Assembly (NCBI GenBank): GCA_019423745.1
Contig: JAHZAV010000001.1
Coordinates: 62,001-126,000, forward strand
Source of the DNA: Lachnospiraceae bacterium
GTDB lineage: Bacteria > Bacillota > Clostridia > Lachnospirales > Lachnospiraceae
DNA length: 64,000 nucleotides
Direction of reading: 5' to 3'
Shown here piece by piece: positions 44,114 through 52,606 of this stretch; within the stretch, counting starts at the first letter, position 1, and each line of letters opens with the position of its first letter. The position numbers and the translations under genes were made by a program. Under the pieces are notes generated by a model, which was given only the letters and a program-made list of their open reading frames with translations, ran no database searches and was not told where the DNA came from.

Positions 44114-44506
44114 ATGAATATTGGTCTTATTGCTCACGATGCAAAAAAGACGCTGATGCAGAATTTTTGCATTGCATATCGTGGGATTTTGAGCAAGCAC
44201 AATCTGTTTGCAACAGGAACAACCGGAAGATTGATTGAAGAAGTAACCAATTTATCAATTCACAAATATCTGGCAGGTCATCTCGGAGGCGAACAGCAGA
44301 TGAGTGCACAGATTTCACAGAATGATATTGATGCGCTTATTTTTCTGCGTGATCCGATGGCTAAACCCCATGAACCTGAAGTAAATGGAGTAATCAAGCT
44401 TTGTGATATGCATAATATTCCTATGGCGACAAATCTTGCCACAGCAGAATTGATTATACTATCAATAGACAGAGGAGATTTGGATTGGCGTGAAATGTAC
44501 AGGTAA
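44114..44506 (+). CDS. mgsA: Methylglyoxal synthase
   Basis: The enzyme turns dihydroxyacetone phosphate into methylglyoxal plus phosphate, a bypass that relieves sugar-phosphate stress. At 130 residues it has the conserved IGLIAHDAKK start, TGTTGRLIEE phosphate site, GGEQQMSAQI and the catalytic aspartate in FLRDPMAKPHEPEV. The start was set at ATG 44114 behind GAGGAGGAA; a GTG at 44096 would put that box inside the gene. Overlap of 17 bases with the carboxypeptidase gene makes it part of the wall operon. Confidence 0.95.
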   Translation: MNIGLIAHDAKKTLMQNFCIAYRGILSKHNLFATGTTGRLIEEVTNLSIHKYLAGHLGGEQQMSAQISQNDIDALIFLRDPMAKPHEPEVNGVIKLCDMHNIPMATNLATAELIILSIDRGDLDWREMYR

Positions 44507-45458
44507 GAAAGCTTCTTTGCTTCTTGGCGTTGCTGGAATCTCATTGATGATATCCGGTTGTGGCGCGGGAAGTGTTGTAACATCATTTGAAAAGGAAAAT
44601 TACAATAAAAATGTGTACGAGGCCAAATTGTATGCGGAAGATTTATGTGTGACAGATTCAGATGTTGACCTGGATGGTTTCAAGGGAGATTCTTCACTCC
44701 ATGCAGAGGCCTTGTTTGATTTGAATGACAATAAAGTTCAGTATGGATATAACCTTTTTGAAAAGGTATATCCGGCAAGTACAACCAAAATTCTGACAGC
44801 ACTTGTGGCAATTAAAAATAGTGATATGGACGATGTTGTTACTGTCAGTAAGGATGCCGCGGCTTCAAGTTTTGACTGGGACGCCCAGGTGTGTGGACTT
44901 CAGGAAGGAGATCAGCTTACAATGGGCGATCTTCTTTATGGACTGCTTTTATGGTCAGGGAATGATAATGCAGTGGCTATAGCGGAATATGTAGGCGGCG
45001 ATGTGGACACATTTATGGAAATGGTGAATGATCAGGCAGAAGAACTGATGGCTACTGGGACACATTTTGTTACGCCTAATGGACTCCATGACCCAAATCA
45101 CTATACAACTGCATATGATATGTATTTGATTTTTAATGAGTGCATCAAACATCAGGAGTTTCTTGATATTATCAGTTCCACTTCCTATACTGCTAATGTA
45201 ACTGGAGCTGACGGGACAGTAAGACAACTTACATGGGAACCAACCAATTACTATGCCCGTGGAGCAGTATCTTTACCAGAAGGTGCAAATGTAATTGGAG
45301 GGAAGACAGGATATACAGGAGATGCTGGAGATTGTCTTATTCTCCTTTGTGAAGATGATAATGGAGATCAATATATTTCTATAGTTATGGGAGCTGAGAG
45401 TAAGCCGGCCCTGTATGAAGATATGACAGCGCTGATTAATCAGATTCCTTCATTGTAA
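44490..45458 (+). CDS. D-alanyl-D-alanine carboxypeptidase, lipoprotein form (S11 family)
   Basis: This 322-residue enzyme would remove terminal D-Ala from peptidoglycan stem peptides outside the membrane. The active-site motifs are S97-T-T-K100, S-G-N near residue 156 and K272-T-G. The signal ends in a lipobox (LMISGC), so the protein is probably lipid-anchored at its N-terminus. Only about 50 residues follow the KTG motif, so the C-terminal beta domain and anchor helix of PBP5-type enzymes are absent. The start is GTG. It closes the mre-min-rodA run. Confidence 0.92.
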   Translation: MKCTGKKASLLLGVAGISLMISGCGAGSVVTSFEKENYNKNVYEAKLYAEDLCVTDSDVDLDGFKGDSSLHAEALFDLNDNKVQYGYNLFEKVYPASTTKILTALVAIKNSDMDDVVTVSKDAAASSFDWDAQVCGLQEGDQLTMGDLLYGLLLWSGNDNAVAIAEYVGGDVDTFMEMVNDQAEELMATGTHFVTPNGLHDPNHYTTAYDMYLIFNECIKHQEFLDIISSTSYTANVTGADGTVRQLTWEPTNYYARGAVSLPEGANVIGGKTGYTGDAGDCLILLCEDDNGDQYISIVMGAESKPALYEDMTALINQIPSL

Positions 45459-45493
45459 ATACAGGGAATGTCAGCGGGAAATTTGCAATATGA

Positions 45494-45540
45494 TGAAAAA
45501 AAGAGGGGTCCCTATTTTTTAGGGAATACCCCTCTTGATT
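45494..45540. terminator. Bidirectional terminator between the carboxypeptidase gene and yuzA
   Basis: AAGAGGGGT (45501-45509) pairs with ACCCCTCTT (45528-45536), with an inner CCTA/TAGG extension. The A run at 45496-45502 gives a T tract on the minus strand, so it serves yuzA best and may also end the plus-strand operon. Confidence 0.85.
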
Positions 45541-45752
45541 TATGAACGGGAATCGGAGAAGTTTCCAATTCTTCCAAATAGGCTGATCAGGTAAAGACCG
45601 CACAGTCCGATCAGTGTGTAAATGATCCGAGACAGCCATGTGAGATTTCCAAAAAGAAATGCCACTAGATCAAAGCGGAAAATTCCCACCAACAGCCAGT
45701 TGATCGCCCCGATAATTACAAGGGTTAATGCGATATTATCAAACCATTTCAT
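45540..45752 (-). CDS. DUF378 family small membrane protein (YuzA-like)
   Basis: The 70-residue protein has two spans, IALTLVIIGAINWLLVGIF and IIYTLIGLCGLYLISLF, with FDLVAFLFG between. This matches DUF378, which includes Bacillus YuzA; function is unknown. It is transcribed opposite to all neighbours, divergent from the radical SAM gene, with a GGAGGAAA box before the ATG. Confidence 0.9.
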   Translation of the reverse strand: MKWFDNIALTLVIIGAINWLLVGIFRFDLVAFLFGNLTWLSRIIYTLIGLCGLYLISLFGRIGNFSDSRS

Positions 45753-45845
45753 ATGATTTCCTCCTTTTTATCAGATGATGATATTATGTGCCGGAAATCC
45801 CAAAATATTCATACCATAAATTTGCTGGAAAGGATCCTTTCTTTT

Positions 45846-46805
45846 ATGCTGGAAAAAACACTTTATTATCCATATTCGGAATATTTAAAAAATATTTATG
45901 GCGAAAAAGTATATAAGCTTCCTGTCAACCTTCCGATTACTTGTCCTAATCGCCTGGGAAATCAGAAAGGGTGTATATTTTGTGCTGAAGTAGGGACAGG
46001 CTTTGAAGCATTATCTTCCGATGTGGAAGTAAAAGATCAATTGATGGAAGCAAGAAATTTGATTGAAAAAAAGTATCATGCTCATAAGTTTATTGCTTAT
46101 TTTCAAAATTATACGAATACCTTTATGAAACTTTGTGATTTTAAATCATATATCGAAGAGGCTGCTAAAGTTCCGGATATTGTAGAAATAGCTGTTTCTA
46201 CACGTCCGGATTGTATTCGAAAGGAATATCTTGACGCTCTGAAAGAAACAGCTGCCAATGGTGGTCAGAGAGTTACAGTAGAACTTGGACTTCAGACAGT
46301 AAATTATCATACACTTCAAAAAATACAGCGAGGCCATACACTTGCTGAATTTATAGATGCTGTTCTTGAAATTAAGAAATATGGATTTGATATATGTGTT
46401 CATGTGATCTTGAATCTTCCCGGAGATACTATAGAGGATGTAAAGGAAACCGCAAAAATCCTTTCTGCACTGGGCGTTTCCATCGTAAAGATACATTCTT
46501 TATATATTGCAAAAAACACATTATTGTGCGAAGCTTACGAAAATGATACAATAACTATATGTTCCAAAGAAGAATATCTGCAGCGTTTGCAGGTTTTTCT
46601 GGAACTATTGGATCCCGGTATCGCCGTAGAGCGGTTGTTTTCCAGAATTCCCAAAGAAGATGCAGTATTTTGTAACTGGGGGACAAGCTGGTGGAAACTT
46701 CGGGATGAATTTGAAGAAAAAATGCGGTCAAGCGACAGCTATCAGGGAAAGAAATTTCATTATCTGAGAGGGGCCGCGCTTGAGAAATTGGAGGCAGTAT
46801 ATTGA
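45846..46805 (+). CDS. TIGR01212 family radical SAM protein (YhcC-like)
   Basis: The 319-residue protein carries the cluster cysteines in the spacing of the YhcC/Elp3-like group: C-P-N-R-L-G-N-Q-K-G-C-I-F-C near residue 37. It continues with AYFQNYTNT, VEIAVSTRPDC, TVELGLQTVN and HVILNLPGDT, all diagnostic. A role in tRNA or other RNA modification is suspected for the family, not shown. The start was set at 45846 behind GGAAAGGA; an in-frame ATG at 45753 would add 31 unconserved residues. Confidence 0.9.
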   Translation: MLEKTLYYPYSEYLKNIYGEKVYKLPVNLPITCPNRLGNQKGCIFCAEVGTGFEALSSDVEVKDQLMEARNLIEKKYHAHKFIAYFQNYTNTFMKLCDFKSYIEEAAKVPDIVEIAVSTRPDCIRKEYLDALKETAANGGQRVTVELGLQTVNYHTLQKIQRGHTLAEFIDAVLEIKKYGFDICVHVILNLPGDTIEDVKETAKILSALGVSIVKIHSLYIAKNTLLCEAYENDTITICSKEEYLQRLQVFLELLDPGIAVERLFSRIPKEDAVFCNWGTSWWKLRDEFEEKMRSSDSYQGKKFHYLRGAALEKLEAVY

Positions 46806-48187
46806 CTGGAAATGAGATAAACAACATTCAGGTTTACCGCAAAAAGTGGAATATTAATATAGGGGTTATTATTTTTGGAGTTATTTTTATTTATTTAGTT
46901 GTTACGATTCTCATGTACGCAACGGCTAAACATGTTTCATCTTATGAAGTGAGAGAAGGTTCTATTTTAAAAGATACTTCTTACACTGGTATTGTTCTTA
47001 GAAAAGAAATTGTTATTGATGCAGAAGCAGACGGATATATCAATTACTTTGCACCTGAAGGCAGTAAAGTTGGAAGAAAGACTAATGTATACAGTATTTC
47101 TACAGAAAAGCTTGATTTTGCTACGCAAGAAGAAGCAGAAACTACCGATGATTCAAGTTTATCTTCGGAAGTTCGTGAGTCTATTATACAGAAGACGCAA
47201 AGTTTCAGTGAGAATTTCCAGAATAATAAGTATGAAGACACCTACACTTTCAGGGATTCGATTGAAAATATTCTTTCCAGCAGCACGGCGCAGAGCAGGC
47301 AGTCTCAGCTTGCAGCGATGATGGAAAGCGGGCAGGAGGGGCTGACAACCTATGTGGCATCGGATGACGGAATTGTGGTTTATTCTGTAGATGGATATGA
47401 AGATCTCACGATGGATCAGGTAACAGCAGATATGATATCCCGTGCAGATTATGAGAAAACAGAGCTTTTTAATAATACAAAGGTCAGCAAGGGAGATCCT
47501 GCTTATAAGCTTGTAACAGATGAAGAGTGGACACTGGTGATTCAGCTGGATGATGAGATGACAAAAGAACTGGCGGACACAACAAGTGTTAAAGTGAGAT
47601 TTGTAAAAGATAATCAGACTACATGGGCGGATTTTAAAATTTATAACACAGAAGATGGGGATCTTGGCTTTTTGACTTTCGACCATTCTATGGTAAGGTA
47701 TGTAGGAGAAAGATTTATGGATATTGAATTGATTCTGGAAGATGAAACAGGGCTTAAAATTCCCAAATCATCTGTGGCCGAGAAAGACTTCTATGTAGTT
47801 CCTGAAGATTATATTACTTTGGGCGGAAACAGCAGCCAGTCCGGAGTGCTTGTTCAAGGGGAGGGAACAGATGCTTCCTTCCGCGGAACTGACGTATATT
47901 ATAGAAACAATGAGACTGGTATGGTTTATCTTAATATGGATGAGTTTCAGGATGGAGAAGTTCTTATAAAACCAGATTCAGCAGAGACTTATACTATTTC
48001 CGAAACAGCTTCGCTGCAGGGAGTTTATAATATCAATAAGGGATACGCTGAGTTTAAACCAATTGATATTCTGTGTGAGAGTGAGGAGTATTATATCATA
48101 GAATCTGGAAATGACTATGGCCTGACAAATTATGATCATATTGCATTAGATGGAAGTGAAGTTCAGGAAAATGAACTTGTAATGTAG
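46802..48187 (+). CDS. HlyD/RND-type membrane-fusion-like protein
   Basis: The 461-residue protein has one N-terminal span (NIGVIIFGVIFIYLVVTILM, about residues 18-38) and an extracytoplasmic part. Near residues 55-90, a barrel-sandwich-like YTGIVLRKEIVIDAEADGYI continues into FAPEGSKVGRK. A long helical region with Ser/Gln-rich sequence follows, then a second beta-rich half. This is the layout of HlyD-type adaptors, but no exporter gene is adjacent. In Lachnospiraceae this gene sits ahead of yggS-sepF, suggesting a division-related job. Start TTG at 46802 behind GGAGG overlaps the previous stop. Confidence 0.78.
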   Translation: MTGNEINNIQVYRKKWNINIGVIIFGVIFIYLVVTILMYATAKHVSSYEVREGSILKDTSYTGIVLRKEIVIDAEADGYINYFAPEGSKVGRKTNVYSISTEKLDFATQEEAETTDDSSLSSEVRESIIQKTQSFSENFQNNKYEDTYTFRDSIENILSSSTAQSRQSQLAAMMESGQEGLTTYVASDDGIVVYSVDGYEDLTMDQVTADMISRADYEKTELFNNTKVSKGDPAYKLVTDEEWTLVIQLDDEMTKELADTTSVKVRFVKDNQTTWADFKIYNTEDGDLGFLTFDHSMVRYVGERFMDIELILEDETGLKIPKSSVAEKDFYVVPEDYITLGGNSSQSGVLVQGEGTDASFRGTDVYYRNNETGMVYLNMDEFQDGEVLIKPDSAETYTISETASLQGVYNINKGYAEFKPIDILCESEEYYIIESGNDYGLTNYDHIALDGSEVQENELVM

Positions 48188-48216
48188 AAATCTGTCATGA
48201 AAAGGAGTGTTTACCT

Positions 48217-48912
48217 ATGTTGGAGGACAATTTCAGGGAAGTGAAGCAAAGGATTGAGGAAGCCTGCAGGCGTTCTGGAAGAGATCCAAAAGAGGTGACG
48301 TTGATTGCTGTCAGTAAAACAAAACCTGTGGAAATGTTACAGGAAGCCTATGATTTTGGTACAAGAATTTTCGGTGAAAATAAGGTACAGGAATTAACGG
48401 ATAAATATGAGCAAATGCCAAAAGATATCCATTGGCATCTAATTGGACATTTACAGAGAAATAAAGTAAAATATATTATTGATAAGGTGGATCTGATACA
48501 TTCTGTAGATTCCCTTCGCTTGGCAGAAACTATTGATAAGGAAGCACAAAAACATGGTCTTATTGCTAATATTCTGATTGAAGTAAATGTAGCGGGTGAA
48601 GAAAGTAAGTTTGGACTTGCACCGGAAGAGGTGGGAGAATTTGTAGACCAGCTTGCAGGATTTTCCCATATAAAAGTGTGCGGATTAATGACAATTGCTC
48701 CTTTTGTTGAAAATCCAGAAGAAAATCGGCCATATTTTCAGCGTTTACGTAAATTATCTGTTGACATCGCGGCAAAAAAAGTTAATAATGTTACTATGAG
48801 TATTCTCTCGATGGGCATGACGAATGATTTTGAAGTGGCAGTCGAAGAGGGCGCTACGATGGTTCGCGTCGGGACCGGTTTGTTTGGTGTGCGCAATTAT
48901 GCTCAGATTTAG
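48217..48912 (+). CDS. Pyridoxal phosphate homeostasis protein (YggS/YlmE)
   Basis: The 231-residue single-domain TIM-barrel protein binds PLP and keeps its free level balanced; no enzymatic activity is known. The PLP lysine lies in LIAVSKTKPVEML near residue 36. Other family motifs are FGENKVQE, WHLIGHLQRNKVKYI, HSVDSLRLAE and the terminal VRVGTGLFG. It is placed before sepF and ylmH, matching ylmE of the Gram-positive division cluster. Confidence 0.95.
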   Translation: MLEDNFREVKQRIEEACRRSGRDPKEVTLIAVSKTKPVEMLQEAYDFGTRIFGENKVQELTDKYEQMPKDIHWHLIGHLQRNKVKYIIDKVDLIHSVDSLRLAETIDKEAQKHGLIANILIEVNVAGEESKFGLAPEEVGEFVDQLAGFSHIKVCGLMTIAPFVENPEENRPYFQRLRKLSVDIAAKKVNNVTMSILSMGMTNDFEVAVEEGATMVRVGTGLFGVRNYAQI

Positions 48913-48938
48913 GATAACTTAAGATAGGAGAATTTAAA

Positions 48939-49538
48939 ATGGGAGTATTAGATAAGTTTCTTGACATTATGAAATTGAGCGACGAGGATGACGATTACGA
49001 TAACGATGATTTTTTCGATGATGAATATGACGATGACTACGATGACAGACCGGCAAAAAAAGGCGGTCTTCTTTCCAAATTCAAAGGGAAGGACTACGAT
49101 GATAATTATGATGATGACTATGATGATTATGATGACAGAACACCAAGGTCTTCATCCAGAAATTCCCAAAGTTCTTCTCATGCTGTAAGCAGTGCAGGAA
49201 ATAAAGTAACACCTATGCGTCAGCCGGCTTCCAGAAGGAGTGCACCAAATATGGAAGTATGTGTTATTAAGCCTTCTTCTGTAGAAGATGCTCGCGAAAT
49301 TACAGAAACATTGCTGAGTGGGCGGACAGTTATTTTGAATTTGGAAGGGCTGGATCTTGAAATAGCACAAAGAATTATCGACTTTACATCCGGTGCAACG
49401 TTTGCCATCAGTGGAAATCTGCAAAAGATTTCTAATTACATATTCCTTGTAACACCTACAAATGTAGATATTTCCGGAGATCTTCAAGATCTTCTGAATA
49501 CCTCTTTTGACGCGTCTTCAATGCGGACCAGATTTTAG
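48939..49538 (+). CDS. sepF: Cell division protein SepF
   Basis: SepF bundles FtsZ filaments and tethers them to the membrane. The 199-residue protein opens with an amphipathic membrane-binding start (MGVLDKFLDIMKL), then an unusually long acidic linker (about residues 14-65, almost all Asp and Tyr with short basic breaks), a Ser-rich stretch, and the C-terminal SepF domain (VCVIKPSSVEDAREITETLL, then VILNLEGLDLEIAQRIIDFT). The core domain is complete. The Asp-Tyr repeat is low-complexity and may vary in length between strains. Confidence 0.94.
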   Translation: MGVLDKFLDIMKLSDEDDDYDNDDFFDDEYDDDYDDRPAKKGGLLSKFKGKDYDDNYDDDYDDYDDRTPRSSSRNSQSSSHAVSSAGNKVTPMRQPASRRSAPNMEVCVIKPSSVEDAREITETLLSGRTVILNLEGLDLEIAQRIIDFTSGATFAISGNLQKISNYIFLVTPTNVDISGDLQDLLNTSFDASSMRTRF

Positions 49539-49546
49539 GATGTTCT

Positions 49547-50302
49547 ATGAATAAAGAAGAATTATTGCTTCAGAAACGGCTGATAGAACTTTCTAATACG
49601 GCATATCAAAGAGATATTGTTACTTTTACAGATTTTTTGAATCTAAATGAACTGAATATTTTACATTCTACACCGAAGCATGTGTTTCCGACAGCATACG
49701 AAACATATGGAGGCTATGAAGCAGCAGAGCGTCAGATGGTTGCATTTCTACCTGATGCTCTTTATTATGAATATCGCTATCCGATAGAGATTTTAAAGAT
49801 TTCTCCTGTAAACCTGAAATTTGCAGAATCCTTGTCGCATCGAGACTATCTGGGAGCAATTCTCCATCTTGGAATTGAGCGGTGCTGCATTGGTGATCTT
49901 CTTGTGGAAGAGGACGGATGCCGTGTATTTGTGATAGATTCCATGGCAGAATATATTTGTAAAGACTTGACCAGAATACGACATACAACGGTGAAAGTAT
50001 CGGTAGAGAATGTTGAAGATTTTCAGTATGAACCAAAGTTAGAAATTCGGAAAGGAACAGTTTCTAGTATACGTCTGGATTCTGTCCTTGCAGTGGCTTT
50101 TCCGTTATCACGCAGTAAGCTGACAGGTCTTATTGAGGGTGGAAAAGTTTTTGTTAATGGGAAATTAATCACAACAAATGCCTGCAGATTAAAAGAAAAT
50201 GATATTATTTCTGTGCGTGGGATGGGAAGAGTGAAGTATTTAGCTACACTATCAGAAACAAAAAAAGGACGTCTGTATATTGAAGTAGGGAAGTATATCT
50301 AA
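49547..50302 (+). CDS. ylmH: RNA-binding S4 domain protein YlmH
   Basis: YlmH is a ribosome-associated S4-domain protein encoded in the division cluster of Gram-positives. At 251 residues the N-terminal half has PTAYETYGGYEAAERQMVAF, then LKISPVNLKFAESLSHRDYL followed by GAILHLGIER, and the S4 domain is near residues 180-240 (LDSVLAVAFPLSRSKLTGLI, VFVNGKLITTN). Its start is 8 bases after the sepF stop. The ylmG and divIVA genes that usually flank it in Bacillus are missing here; lspA follows. Confidence 0.92.
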   Translation: MNKEELLLQKRLIELSNTAYQRDIVTFTDFLNLNELNILHSTPKHVFPTAYETYGGYEAAERQMVAFLPDALYYEYRYPIEILKISPVNLKFAESLSHRDYLGAILHLGIERCCIGDLLVEEDGCRVFVIDSMAEYICKDLTRIRHTTVKVSVENVEDFQYEPKLEIRKGTVSSIRLDSVLAVAFPLSRSKLTGLIEGGKVFVNGKLITTNACRLKENDIISVRGMGRVKYLATLSETKKGRLYIEVGKYI

Positions 50303-50341
50303 TCTGTTGGTAAGTAATAATAAGATTGGCAGAAAGTAATT

Positions 50342-50860
50342 ATGGAAGAAAATCAAAAAAAACGGACAAAAAACTATATTGTAGCATTTATTCTTGCAGC
50401 AGCGGGGGTTGTGCTTGATCAGTGGAGCAAACATTTAGCTGTTGTTTATTTGAAAGATAAGAATTCATTGGATTTGATTCCCGGTGTTTTTCAGCTTACT
50501 TATCTTGAAAATAGAGGTGCAGCCTTTGGTATCCTTCAGGGGAAACAATGGTTTTTCTATATTAGTACCATTGCTGTAATGGCTGTAATTATTTGGCTTT
50601 ATATAAAAATACCGGCTACAAAAAGATATATGCCTATCAGGATATGTTCTGTTCTAATTGTTTCCGGGGCAATCGGAAATTTTATCGATCGTATTCGGCT
50701 AAATTATGTGATTGATTTCTTTTATTTCAAATGGATTGATTTCCCGGTTTTTAATGTTGCAGATATTTTTGTAACGGTATCTACTATTTTGTTGCTTCTT
50801 CTCATTCTGTTTTATTATAAGGAGGAAGACATTGAAAAAATACTTCACAGTAGAAGATAA
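50342..50860 (+). CDS. lspA: Lipoprotein signal peptidase LspA
   Basis: LspA cleaves prolipoproteins at the lipid-modified cysteine in the membrane. The 172-residue protein has four spans and the two catalytic aspartates: GNFIDRIRLNYVIDFF with its first Asp near residue 119 and FNVADIFVT near 139. The N-terminal DQWSKHLAVVYL and LENRGAAFGIL motifs are typical. It overlaps the RluD-like gene by 29 bases, the usual lspA-rluD pair. Confidence 0.95.
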   Translation: MEENQKKRTKNYIVAFILAAAGVVLDQWSKHLAVVYLKDKNSLDLIPGVFQLTYLENRGAAFGILQGKQWFFYISTIAVMAVIIWLYIKIPATKRYMPIRICSVLIVSGAIGNFIDRIRLNYVIDFFYFKWIDFPVFNVADIFVTVSTILLLLLILFYYKEEDIEKILHSRR

Positions 50861-51746
50861 AGGTGAAATCAGAATTGATAAATATCTGGCAGAAGAAATG
50901 CCGGATTTATCTCGTTCTCATATACAGAAACTAATAAAAGAGAATATGATTTCTGTCAATGGAAAGCCTGTAAAAAGCGGTTACAGGCTTTGTTTTAATG
51001 ATATGATAGAAGTTTCTATACCAGAGGTGAAAGAGCCGGAAATTGAGGCGGAAAATATTCCGCTTAATATTCTCTATGAGGATGAGGATATAATTATTAT
51101 AAATAAGCCTAAGGGTATGGTTGTTCATCCTGCTCCAGGGCATTACAGCGGAACATTAGTGAATGCACTGATGTATCATTGTAAAGATCAGCTTTCTGGT
51201 ATTAATGGTGTTATGAGGCCCGGAATTGTTCATCGAATTGATATGGATACAACGGGCTCTCTTCTTGTATGTAAAAATGATATGGCACATCAGAATCTTG
51301 CACTTCAATTGAAAGAACATTCTATACGTCGTGTATATGAGGCGATTGTTATTGGAAATTTAAAAAATGATAGTGGAACAATAGATATGCCTATTGGAAG
51401 GAGTCCCGTAGACAGAAAAAAAATGAGTACCCATGCAAAAAATGGCAGAAGAGCTGTAACACATTATAAGGTGCTTCAAGCTTTTGAAGGGTACACATAT
51501 ATTCAGTGTGAACTTGAGACAGGACGTACTCATCAGATAAGAGTTCATATGGCTCATATTGGACATCCTTTGCTTGGAGACACGGTATATGGCCCTTCAA
51601 GGCCTGCTATTCGCGGTTTACAGGGTCAAACACTGCATGCCAAAACATTGGGCATTATTCATCCTAGAACAGGGGAATATCTGGAAGTTAATGCACCTCT
51701 TCCAGAATATTTTCAGAGTTTATTAGACAGACTAACGAAAAAATAA
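50832..51746 (+). CDS. RluD-family 23S rRNA/tRNA pseudouridine synthase
   Basis: The 304-residue enzyme isomerises uridine to pseudouridine in structured RNA. It has an N-terminal S4 domain (IRIDKYLAEEMPDLSRSHIQ) and the catalytic aspartate in PGIVHRIDMDTTGSLLVCKN near residue 137. The final motif IGHPLLGDTVYG is also present. RluD, RluC and RluA relatives cannot be separated with certainty, although the lspA-linked copy is normally RluD/YlyB. Start is TTG 50832 behind AAGGAGG. Confidence 0.93.
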   Translation: MKKYFTVEDKGEIRIDKYLAEEMPDLSRSHIQKLIKENMISVNGKPVKSGYRLCFNDMIEVSIPEVKEPEIEAENIPLNILYEDEDIIIINKPKGMVVHPAPGHYSGTLVNALMYHCKDQLSGINGVMRPGIVHRIDMDTTGSLLVCKNDMAHQNLALQLKEHSIRRVYEAIVIGNLKNDSGTIDMPIGRSPVDRKKMSTHAKNGRRAVTHYKVLQAFEGYTYIQCELETGRTHQIRVHMAHIGHPLLGDTVYGPSRPAIRGLQGQTLHAKTLGIIHPRTGEYLEVNAPLPEYFQSLLDRLTKK

Positions 51747-51841
51747 TTGATAATTTTCATGAAATTCTATACTTTTTCACAAAATTGTTATATAATATGA
51801 GTTATATAGATGGTAACAAAGAAAAGAGGAGCGTGAATGGT

Positions 51842-52486
51842 ATGGAAAAGACAAGTACAATTATTACCATAGGAAGAGAATTTGGTAGTGCCGGACGTGA
51901 AATAGGTTATAAAGTTGCACACGATTTTGGTATTAAATTATATGATAAAGAAATGTTGGGCAGAGCAGCAAAAGAAAGTGGAATTTGTGAGGAATTATTT
52001 GAGGCTCACGATGAAAAACCAACCAACAGCTTCCTGTATTCTTTGGTTATGGATACATATTCTCTGGGATATTCAGGCGGAAATTACACGGATATGCCTA
52101 TTAACCATAAAGTATTTCTGGCACAGTTTGATGCCATTAAAAAAATAGCCGATGAAGGACCCTGTATTTTGGTTGGCCGCTGTGCAGACTATGCTTTGGA
52201 AGAATATGATAATGTTCTCAGTGTATTTATTCATGCAAAAATGGAAGCTCGTATTCGCCGGATTGCAAGAATTTATGATCTGACAGATGCAAAGGCTAAG
52301 GACTTGATTCAAAAGACAGATAAGAGACGTTCCAGTTATTATAATTACTATACAAACAAACGTTGGTCTGATGCAGAAAGTTATGATGTGTGTCTTGATA
52401 GTTCCGTTTTAGGAATCGAGGGTACGGCAGAGGCTATTAAGCAGCTAGTGGCCCTTAAAGAAAAGGGTGGAGAACGCAAGTTATAA
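51842..52486 (+). CDS. Cytidylate kinase-like family protein
   Basis: The 214-residue protein has the start IITIGREFGSAGREIGYKVA near residue 6, a variant of the cytidylate kinase nucleotide loop, and LYDKEMLGRAAKESG. Later come GPCILVGRCADYAL near residue 109 and a lid-like TDKRRSSYYNYYTNKRW. This family is common in Clostridia and distinct from the housekeeping Cmk; the substrate is unknown. The ATG at 51842 lies 10 bases behind AGAGGAG; a TATAAT at 51791 is upstream, but no good -35 is seen. Confidence 0.88.
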   Translation: MEKTSTIITIGREFGSAGREIGYKVAHDFGIKLYDKEMLGRAAKESGICEELFEAHDEKPTNSFLYSLVMDTYSLGYSGGNYTDMPINHKVFLAQFDAIKKIADEGPCILVGRCADYALEEYDNVLSVFIHAKMEARIRRIARIYDLTDAKAKDLIQKTDKRRSSYYNYYTNKRWSDAESYDVCLDSSVLGIEGTAEAIKQLVALKEKGGERKL

Positions 52487-52519
52487 AGATCAAAGTAAAT
52501 AAATGTGAGCAGAACAGAG

Positions 52520-52569
52520 CCGCCGGTATATTCAGGATCATTTGTATTTTGTGATCGGAATACCGGCGG
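52520..52569. terminator. Hairpin between convergent genes (probable terminator)
   Basis: CCGCCGGTAT (52520-52529) pairs perfectly with ATACCGGCGG (52560-52569), and GATCA/TGATC forms an inner stem. The following T-rich sequence is weak (TATATTTATT). Position between the cytidylate-kinase-like gene and the convergent ttcA-like gene suits a shared terminator. Confidence 0.6.
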
Positions 52570-52606
52570 TATATTTATTAAATATATTTTTTAAGAAGTG
52601 TGATGA

